A stretch of DNA of 7,079 bases from positions 1-7,079 of the forward strand of contig PWZK01000336.1 in the NCBI GenBank assembly GCA_003567495.1, in the 5' to 3' direction. Origin of the DNA: Candidatus Brocadiaceae bacterium. Its GTDB lineage: Bacteria > Planctomycetota > Brocadiia > SM23-32. Below the pieces are notes generated by a model. The model was given only the letters and a program-made list of their open reading frames with translations, did no database searches and was not told the origin of the DNA. Positions 1-4,588 of the stretch are shown one piece after another (position 1 is the stretch's first letter; each line of letters opens with the position of its first letter). The position numbers were made by a program, and so were the translations under genes.

Positions 1-9
1 CGTTGCCGT

Positions 10-42
10 TAATTCCTCATTCCTAATTTCTAATTCCTAATT
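10..42. repeat. AT-rich heptamer tandem repeat (TAATTCC)
   Basis: Units read TAATTCC (10-16), TCATTCC (17-23), TAATTTC (24-30), TAATTCC (31-37) and a partial TAATT (38-42), about 4.7 copies with single-base drift. The reverse complement of the unit, GGAATTA, forms a second array at 4223-4241. No coding role is visible. It is best read as a dispersed intergenic repeat of this genome. Confidence 0.85.
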
Positions 43-132
43 TTTTATTTCAACGACACTTACAGCGTCTCAATTAAATCTTTTTGCCAAAAAAACAAGA
101 TAATTATAAATAAGATACTAAAACCATTTTTT

Positions 133-172
133 CGATCCCGATACCGATAGCGATCCCGATATCGATATCGAT
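133..172. repeat. Degenerate hexamer tandem repeat (CGATNN)
   Basis: Six full hexamers with an invariant CGAT and two variable bases are followed by a last CGAT: CGATCC, CGATAC, CGATAG, CGATCC, CGATAT, CGATAT, CGAT. The fixed CGAT with a drifting dinucleotide suggests slippage expansion of a simple repeat rather than protein-binding iterons. It lies in the gap before the transporter operon, about 165 bp upstream of the proposed -35 box. Confidence 0.85.
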
Positions 173-214
173 TTATGGCATTGCTGATAATTCCAACAAT
201 TCCAAATCTGAACG

Positions 215-233
215 CCTGCCAGCTGCGGGCAGG
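215..233. repeat. Short GC-rich inverted repeat
   Basis: CCTGCC (215-220) and GGCAGG (228-233) form a perfect 6-bp stem around a 7-nt loop. It stands out in an otherwise plain stretch (173-330). No T-run follows on the plus strand, so it is not a convincing terminator for an upstream gene. It may be one of the dispersed palindromes of this gap. Confidence 0.5.
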
Positions 234-336
234 GGGTTCACTGAGGATTTATGTTTCGGCACCATTCGAGGCGTGCGCTCCGTCACAGGTTATACATTAT
301 TACATATCCCGTTGAATTTTGCAATTGTCCCGGACA

Positions 337-365
337 TTGATATTTCCCGCTTCGTGATGTATAAT
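337..365 (+). promoter_or_regulatory. Candidate sigma70 promoter for the transporter operon
   Basis: A -35 box TTGATA (337-342, 5 of 6 consensus bases) is separated by exactly 17 bp from a perfect -10 box TATAAT (360-365). Transcription would start near 372 and run toward the permease gene at 657, leaving an untranslated leader of about 285 nt. It is the best promoter-like match I found by eye. Its use, and its assignment to this operon, are inferred. Confidence 0.6.
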
Positions 366-433
366 CGTGTTCATATTTTAGCCTGCATTTCTCACAAAGC
401 AACGACATAAATCAGGATAAAAGGCTCTTGTTC

Positions 434-489
434 ATCACGATAGTGATTTATTTGCACCTTTACGAATTTGCAAAGTGTATGTCCACTTT
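434..489 (+). other. Small hairpins in the predicted 5' leader
   Basis: Three short inverted repeats follow one another: ATCAC/GTGAT (434-438 with 443-447), TTTGCA/TGCAAA (451-456 with 469-474) and AAAGTG/CACTTT (472-477 with 484-489). The second and third share bases 472-474, so they could exclude each other if transcribed. I do not recognise a known riboswitch or leader class. Short AT-rich stems of this size can occur by chance. Confidence 0.35.
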
Positions 490-502
490 TACAAACGGCG
501 CT

Positions 503-517
503 TTGCCCTTCGGGCAA
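503..517. repeat. Mini-hairpin TTGCCC-TTC-GGGCAA
   Basis: A perfect 6-bp stem (503-508 with 512-517) closes a 3-nt TTC loop. Read on the minus strand, its core is GCCC-GAA-GGGC, the same design as the GAA-loop hairpins at 4290-4302 and 4385-4397 in the second gap. It overlaps the left arm of the larger concentric element that begins at 515. Confidence 0.7.
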
Positions 518-611
518 GCCTCCAGCGGCACATCTGCTTCAGAAAGCCGCGCTTGCAGTATTCGAATACAGCGGCGCTTGCTTTCTTCGTATCTGCACCA
601 CTGGAGGCTTG
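515..611. repeat. Concentric palindrome with alternating inverted and direct repeats
   Basis: Five repeat pairs share a centre near 563.5-565. From outside inward they are an inverted pair CAAGCCTCCAG/CTGGAGGCTTG (515-525, 601-611), a direct pair ATCTGC (532-537, 591-596), an inverted pair AGAAAGC/GCTTTCT (541-547, 580-586), a direct pair GCGCTTGC (549-556, 574-581), and the palindrome GTATTCGAATAC (558-569). Folded, the direct copies would face each other as internal loops between paired segments. The element lies in the predicted leader, 45 nt upstream of the first permease start. It may be a mobile palindromic repeat, a protein-binding site or an RNA structure; the sequence does not decide. 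Confidence 0.7.
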
Positions 612-623
612 TGAGAAAAGCAG

Positions 624-640
624 GTTAGACTGTTTCTAAC
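624..640 (+). other. Hairpin just upstream of the first permease start
   Basis: GTTAGA (624-629) and TCTAAC (635-640) pair perfectly around a 5-nt loop, ending 6 nt before the AAAAGG (647-652) that serves as the likely ribosome binding site. It could modulate ribosome access, but a 6-bp stem is weak evidence. Confidence 0.35.
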
Positions 641-656
641 ATAACTAAAAGGTCAG

Positions 657-1772
657 ATGCGGAGAAGAAAAATACAGAATGCCATGCGCAGGGCCGCTGT
701 AAACGCGGGTAAGGCGTTTAAATATCTTATCAAACGTTTCCTTACCCTCTTTATTACTGTTGTAATAGGCGTTTATCTTACCATATTGATTGCAAATATG
801 GGCGGTGCTGTTGATGATATCCGCGAGGGCCAGATCCGCGAACGGGTTTCCGTCGCCGTGGGAATGGATCCGGAGTTTCAGGAGCTCTCTTCAGAAGAGC
901 GACGCGAGATCACCGACCGGCGCATTGAGCTGGAGCGCGAGCGGCTCGGGCTTGACCGTCCTTTCATACTGCGCAGTTTTTCCTATCTGTCAATTGCGCT
1001 GACACTTGACCTGGGGCGCGCCGAGACGCTTCGCAGCGACAGCGGTTCGGCCCGGGTGCGCGCCATATTGCTCGAGCGCCTGCCGCCTACCCTGATACTT
1101 TTCGGCCTCGCCGATCTCATACTTTTTTTTATCGCCGTCTTTGTCGCGCTTTTTCTGTCCAGAAGATACGGCGGCAAGCTTGACCGGCTTATAGTGGCCC
1201 TTGCGCCGACATCCGCTGCGCCGTCGTGGTTTTACGGTATTTTCCTGTTGCTTATCTTTTCATCGGTTCTGCGGTTGCTGCCATTCGGCGGGATGGTGGC
1301 TACGCCGCCTCCGGAGGGCTCGATCGCTTACATGCTCAGTCTTTTGAGACATTTGATTTTGCCGCTCGGCGCTATCGTGATAAGCGCCGTTTTTCTGGCA
1401 ATCTATTCCTGGAGAACATTTTTTCTTATTTATTCACGTGAAGATTATGTGGAGATGGCCAAAGCGAAGGGGTTGTCTTCCCTTGCGATAGAACTCCGTT
1501 ATATCCTTCGCCCTACTTTGCCCACGATAGTCACAAATTTTGCGCTGATGCTTATCGCAATGTGGATGGGAGCTATAGTGCTGGAAACGGTATTTAACTG
1601 GCCCGGGCTGGGCAGGCTGCTGTTTCGAGCGATCGGCCAGTACGACACACCGGTCATCATAGGCTCGGTGGTTATATACGCCTACCTGTTGGCGCTAACC
1701 GTTTTTTTGCTTGATATTGCCTATACGATACTTGACCCGAGGATCAGGGTGGGGGCTGGTGGAGAGAAATGA
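657..1772 (+). CDS. Peptide-type ABC transporter permease (DppB/OppB family)
   Basis: This 371-residue inner-membrane protein is one of the two channel subunits of an oligopeptide/dipeptide/nickel-class importer. Hydrophobic segments lie at about residues 29-48, 145-168, 180-208, 231-250, 292-313 and 334-356, giving six helices. The EAA-type ATPase-coupling loop is at about 264-293 (YVEMAKAKG, then ILRP), and the protein ends with the family's LDPRIR tail (359-364). The segment between helices 1 and 2 (about 49-144) is long and highly charged around 71-98, then runs into the familiar LGLDRP and LDLGR stretches. After helix 1 the usual PGDP-like motif is absent and ANMGG (46-50) is found instead, suggesting a divergent subfamily. 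Family members are usually about 300-340 residues. The ATG at 657 is preceded by AAAAGG (647-652). The stop overlaps the next start as ATGA. The substrate is unknown. Confidence 0.93.
   Translation: MRRRKIQNAMRRAAVNAGKAFKYLIKRFLTLFITVVIGVYLTILIANMGGAVDDIREGQIRERVSVAVGMDPEFQELSSEERREITDRRIELERERLGLDRPFILRSFSYLSIALTLDLGRAETLRSDSGSARVRAILLERLPPTLILFGLADLILFFIAVFVALFLSRRYGGKLDRLIVALAPTSAAPSWFYGIFLLLIFSSVLRLLPFGGMVATPPPEGSIAYMLSLLRHLILPLGAIVISAVFLAIYSWRTFFLIYSREDYVEMAKAKGLSSLAIELRYILRPTLPTIVTNFALMLIAMWMGAIVLETVFNWPGLGRLLFRAIGQYDTPVIIGSVVIYAYLLALTVFLLDIAYTILDPRIRVGAGGEK
1761..1766 (+). promoter_or_regulatory. Ribosome binding site of the second permease
   Basis: GGAGAG lies inside the end of the first permease gene, with GGAG ending 4 nt before the ATG at 1769. 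Together with the ATGA overlap this fixes the start and implies translational coupling of the two permeases. Confidence 0.7.
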
Positions 1773-3112
1773 AGGAAAAGTTAAAATCAACATTTGTCGA
1801 GCTGAAAGAATATCCCACGGCCGTTTTCGGCCTTTTAGTGATATTTATGCTGATTCTGCTGGCCTTCTACAGCGTTTTTACAATACCATACAGCGAGGCT
1901 ATACGGATGTGGCGCGGCGACCCGGGCACGTGGGATCGTGCTCCGCGCTACGCGCGTCCGGCATGGCTGAACCTGATGCCCGGCATAAATCTGCCGGAGA
2001 CGATCACGATTGGTTCGGATTCCGAAAAAGCCGAAAAAACGGTAACGTCCGTAGGAGATGAAATTTCCGAAGTCCGGATTGCACTGCCTTTTACGTTTGA
2101 TTACGATGCGTTTCCGCCCGAATTGTCTGTTTTTATCCGGGCAAGTTACCGGCAGCGCCGGCCATGGGCGAGGATAAGCTGGCACACGCCGGACGGCCGG
2201 GAAGTGGAAATTGCCGACCGCTCGCTGCGCAGCGGCGAGTGGCTGCGTCTGTCGCAGGACGAGGGGCTGCGCGGAGAATTGTGGGGGAATCCCGCACATG
2301 TCGGGCTTTTCATGGTGCCACTGAGCAGGGCACCGGAGATCCAAAAAGGAAAATACAAACTCTTGCTGGAAGGATATTTACTGGAAGAAGACGCTGAGCT
2401 GGACGTCGAGCTTGTGGTTTACGGCCGCGTCCACGGCGCGGCGGGCACGGATCACCGGCGAAGGAGCCTGGCAGTGGCCCTGATGTGGGGCACCCCGATA
2501 GCGCTGGCCTTCGCTTTTCTGGCCGCTGTAGGCTCAACCATCACCACCATGTTTATAGCCGCAGCGGGTGTATGGTTTGGCGGGCTTATCGACGCGGCTG
2601 TGCAGCGCATCACCGAAGTCAATATGATTCTCCCCGCTCTTCCGATAATGATAATGATAGGCACGCTCTATTCGCGAAGCATCTGGGTGATGCTGGCGGT
2701 AGTGATTATTTTGGGGCTGTTCAGCGCAGGCATAAAAACCTACAGGGCCGTTTTTCTCCAGGTAAAGGAATCTGCGTATATCGAGGCGGCCACTGCATAC
2801 GGGGCGGGAAACTTTCGTATTCTTACGCGGTATATGATCCCCAAGGTGCTTCCTATGCTTGTGCCGCAATTTGTCGTACTCATACCGTCTTTTGTGTTTC
2901 TGGAAGCAACTCTGGCGGTGCTTGGGCTGGGCGATCCGCTGTTGCCCACATGGGGAAAAGTGCTCAACGACGCGCACCAGCAGGATGCGCTGCTTAACGG
3001 ACATTACTACTGGGTGTTAATGCCGGCGGTTTTACTGATACTGACCGGGTTTGGATTTGCAATGGTGGGGTTCGCACTGGATAGGATATTTAACCCCAGA
3101 TTGAGAAGCTAA
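1769..3112 (+). CDS. Peptide-type ABC transporter permease (DppC/OppC family) with an extracytoplasmic insertion
   Basis: This 447-residue partner permease is roughly 150 residues longer than a typical DppC (about 300). Helix 1 is at about 18-40. Residues 41-230 then form a long stretch predicted to lie outside the membrane. It has alternating hydrophobic and polar runs (about 101-110, 119-125, 133-138, 195-220), suggesting a beta-rich domain. It ends at VHGAAGTD (221-228), the remnant of the family's HGTD motif, without the usual GRD...SR continuation. The conserved membrane domain follows: helices at about 233-270, 285-320 and 362-386, the EAA loop YIEAATAYG (337-345) continuing to IPKVLP (357-362), the LGLGDP and PTWG motifs (385-396), a last helix at about 415-436 and the tail FNPRLR (441-446). 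The start at 1769 overlaps the upstream stop by 4 bp. The insertion could contact the binding protein or substrate, but this is inference. Confidence 0.93.
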   Translation: MKEKLKSTFVELKEYPTAVFGLLVIFMLILLAFYSVFTIPYSEAIRMWRGDPGTWDRAPRYARPAWLNLMPGINLPETITIGSDSEKAEKTVTSVGDEISEVRIALPFTFDYDAFPPELSVFIRASYRQRRPWARISWHTPDGREVEIADRSLRSGEWLRLSQDEGLRGELWGNPAHVGLFMVPLSRAPEIQKGKYKLLLEGYLLEEDAELDVELVVYGRVHGAAGTDHRRRSLAVALMWGTPIALAFAFLAAVGSTITTMFIAAAGVWFGGLIDAAVQRITEVNMILPALPIMIMIGTLYSRSIWVMLAVVIILGLFSAGIKTYRAVFLQVKESAYIEAATAYGAGNFRILTRYMIPKVLPMLVPQFVVLIPSFVFLEATLAVLGLGDPLLPTWGKVLNDAHQQDALLNGHYYWVLMPAVLLILTGFGFAMVGFALDRIFNPRLRS

Positions 3113-3171
3113 TAAAACTTTTTCAAACGACGCAAAAGAGTTTTAATAATCGCCATACTTTTTTTGAACAT

Positions 3172-4146
3172 ATGACAGAGAACGAAAACACATTGCCGGC
3201 ACTGAAAACCCGCGGCCTTAACCTTCATTTCAGCACGAGGAAAGGAACCGTCCATGCGGTGGACGATGTGGATATCAGCCTTCAGAAAGGGCGCACAACC
3301 GTGGTGCTCGGGGAATCGGGATGCGGTAAGAGCTCTCTTGCCCGGTCAATACTGCGTCTTCTTCCGAACAATGTTCAGCTCTACAGCGGGCAGGTACTTC
3401 TTAACGGCAAAGATATAATGCAGTTCTCACAGGAGCGCTTTCGAACCGCAGTCAGGTGGACGAAAATTTCACTGGTCCCGCAGGCGGCCATGAATTCACT
3501 GAACCCCGTTATGAAAATAGCCGACCAGATTGCGGAACCACTTTTTGTGCACCGAATGGTTCGCAATCGGAAAGAGGCCGCGGAAAGGGTAGAGAAAATC
3601 TTCCGGCTCGTTGGTATTCCGGAAGATTTCCTCAGACGCTACCCGTTTGAATTCAGCGGCGGAATGCAGCAGCGCGCCGTCATCGCCATGGCGCTCGTGG
3701 CGGAGCCGGAGTTGGTGGTCCTTGATGAGCCCACATCGGCGCTCGATCTGCTCACCCAGGCAAGTATAATGAACACTCTGAAGAAAATTAAATGGGATCT
3801 CGGCATAACCTTCATGCTCATCACCCACGATATATCCACTTCAAGCGAGCTTGCTGACGACGTGGCGATAATGTACGCCGCGCAGATCATAGAAAGGGCG
3901 GATGCCGGACCTTTCTTCAAACAGCCGCTACACCCGTATTCCGAGATGCTTATGGAAAGTGTTCCCGTCCTGCACGAGCTGAAAGAGCCCGGGTCGATAC
4001 CCGGCTCGCCTCCGGATCTTTTGAGTCCGCCGGAGGGCTGCCGGTTTGCCCGGCGTTGTCCGAAAAGGTATGAAGCCTGCAGCCGCCCGCCGCCGATGTT
4101 CGAAGCACGGCGCGGCCGAATGGTCAGGTGCTGGTTGTATGCGTAG
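3172..4146 (+). CDS. Peptide-type ABC transporter ATP-binding protein (DppD/OppD family)
   Basis: This 324-residue cytoplasmic ATPase is predicted to drive import through the two upstream permeases. All nucleotide-binding elements are visible: Walker A GESGCGKSS (47-55), Q-loop Q104 in VPQ, signature FSGGMQQR (161-168), Walker B LVVLDEPT (181-188) with the SALD D-loop, and the switch histidine H219. The C-terminal oligo_HPY region follows, with HPYSEML (254-260) and cysteines C290, C296, C303 and C320. In peptide importers this cysteine set has been reported to hold a [4Fe-4S] cluster; binding here is inferred. Length is normal for OppD/DppD. It starts 59 nt after the permease gene in an AT-rich spacer with no Shine-Dalgarno sequence before the ATG, and no better in-frame start is visible. 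It sits before the second repeat gap and is separated by 442 nt from the gene for its likely partner ATPase. Confidence 0.95.
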   Translation: MTENENTLPALKTRGLNLHFSTRKGTVHAVDDVDISLQKGRTTVVLGESGCGKSSLARSILRLLPNNVQLYSGQVLLNGKDIMQFSQERFRTAVRWTKISLVPQAAMNSLNPVMKIADQIAEPLFVHRMVRNRKEAAERVEKIFRLVGIPEDFLRRYPFEFSGGMQQRAVIAMALVAEPELVVLDEPTSALDLLTQASIMNTLKKIKWDLGITFMLITHDISTSSELADDVAIMYAAQIIERADAGPFFKQPLHPYSEMLMESVPVLHELKEPGSIPGSPPDLLSPPEGCRFARRCPKRYEACSRPPPMFEARRGRMVRCWLYA

Positions 4147-4222
4147 GCTTCTTAATGTGTTTTTCGCTTTGGGAATTTTTTATTTTCAGGTTGATATGGG
4201 TATGGGATTGAATTCAGAATGT

Positions 4223-4241
4223 GGAATTAGGAATTAGGAAT
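4223..4241. repeat. Heptamer tandem repeat GGAATTA, inverted copy of the array at 10-42
   Basis: Two perfect GGAATTA units (4223-4229, 4230-4236) and a partial GGAAT (4237-4241) are the reverse complement of the TAATTCC unit near the window start. The similarity extends past the array: the reverse complement of 4237-4252 reads CGTTGTCGTTGATTCC, differing from positions 1-16 at two bases. This marks the two sites as copies of one dispersed element in opposite orientation. Confidence 0.8.
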
Positions 4242-4289
4242 CAACGACAACGACAAAGACAGAAGCAAGTGTTGAAGTTTTTGCCGTTA

Positions 4290-4302
4290 GGCCCGAAGGG
4301 CC
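4290..4302. repeat. Mini-hairpin GGCCC-GAA-GGGCC
   Basis: A perfect 5-bp stem with a GAA loop, nine bases upstream of the GTAG of the REP-like hairpin. The same GAA-loop design recurs at 4385-4397 and, on the opposite strand, at 503-517. Confidence 0.7.
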
Positions 4303-4311
4303 GTCTCAGAC

Positions 4312-4466
4312 GTAGCCCCGGGCGGAGGCGCCGGGTTGTTTCGGCGCCGCAGTCCGGGGAAAAGGGCGCAAATAACAGAACAGAGCCCCGAAGGGGCGAT
4401 ATAGCCGAGGAGAAGAAAAAGGCGCGCTGGGGTCTGTTGATCATTATGTCGCCCCTACAGGGCTAC
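4312..4466. repeat. REP-like pair in opposed orientation (BIME-like element)
   Basis: On the plus strand, GTAG (4312-4315) directly precedes a long imperfect hairpin: CCCCGGGC (4316-4323) pairs with 4352-4359, including one G-T wobble, and GGCGCCG (4327-4333) pairs with CGGCGCC (4342-4348) around an 8-nt loop. On the minus strand, GTAG (complement of CTAC 4463-4466) abuts the hairpin GCCC/GGGC (4451-4454, 4460-4463). Between them are the GAA hairpin GCCCC/GGGGC (4385-4397), GGGGCGA/TCGCCCC (4393-4399, 4449-4455) and AACAGA/TCTGTT (4379-4384, 4433-4438). A GTAG tetranucleotide at the foot of a mismatched hairpin, in opposed pairs, is the hallmark of REP/BIME repeats mobilised by RAYT (TnpA_REP) transposases. 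No such transposase gene is in the window, so the class is inferred. Confidence 0.6.
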
Positions 4467-4485
4467 GTTGTCTGGGCATCGTTTT

Positions 4486-4530
4486 CCTATGGCTGCGCTT
4501 CGGTCCGTTGGACCTGCGCTTCGCCATAGG
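4486..4530. repeat. Concentric palindrome, second copy of the inverted/direct/inverted design
   Basis: Outer inverted arms CCTATGGC/GCCATAGG (4486-4493, 4523-4530) enclose direct repeats TGCGCTTCG (4494-4502, 4515-4523), which enclose an inverted core GGTCC-GTT-GGACC (4502-4514). All are centred near 4508. It has the same architecture as 515-611 and shares the GCGCTT word in its direct-repeat segments. It is 58 nt upstream of the second ATPase start. Confidence 0.7.
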
Positions 4531-4588
4531 CTTTAGAATGGCGCGCCGTTGGCGCTGGAAAAAGTTATGTTTTATTTTCTTAACTACA

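Larger units (their letters stand above)
4147..4588. other. Repeat-filled intergenic gap between the two ATPase genes
   Basis: This 442-bp gap separates two genes that are normally adjacent. In order it holds an AT-rich stretch (4147-4210), the heptamer array, a GAA-loop hairpin, the GTAG-flanked REP-like pair, a concentric palindrome and a final small hairpin at 4543-4555 (GCGCC-GTT-GGCGC). I see no convincing gene and no good sigma70 promoter. The open frames crossing it are made of repeat sequence. Confidence 0.75.

Noticed and set aside
133..172. CRISPR array or replication iterons
   Set aside because: Units are only 6 bp with no spacers, and the variation is in the last two bases of each unit, which fits simple-repeat expansion.
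257..275. Possible sigma54 promoter around GGCAC
   Set aside because: The GGCAC element has no TTGC-type -12 box at the required distance.
428..628. 66-codon open frame on the plus strand
   Set aside because: Its second half is encoded by the concentric palindrome at 515-611, it has no good ribosome binding site, and the translation resembles no domain I recognise.
1835..3004. Minus-strand frames (1835-2344, 2534-3004) and a plus-strand frame (2485-2997) inside the second permease gene
   Set aside because: They are shadows of a well-supported membrane protein in another frame, with no ribosome binding site or recognisable domain.
3114..3144. Possible terminator after the second permease (AAAACT/AGTTTT)
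   Set aside because: The stem is short, A+T only apart from one pair, has a large loop and no following T-tract suited to termination, and it lies inside an apparent operon.
4221..4529. 102-codon open frame on the plus strand in the ATPase gap
   Set aside because: It runs through the heptamer array, the REP-like hairpins and most of the second palindrome. The translation is low-complexity and arginine-rich at the start, as expected from repeats.
4508..4588. 27-residue N-terminal extension of the second ATPase from a TTG
   Set aside because: The TTG sits at the tip of a palindrome and the extra residues do not resemble the family N-terminus. The ATG at 4589 gives a normal-length protein.
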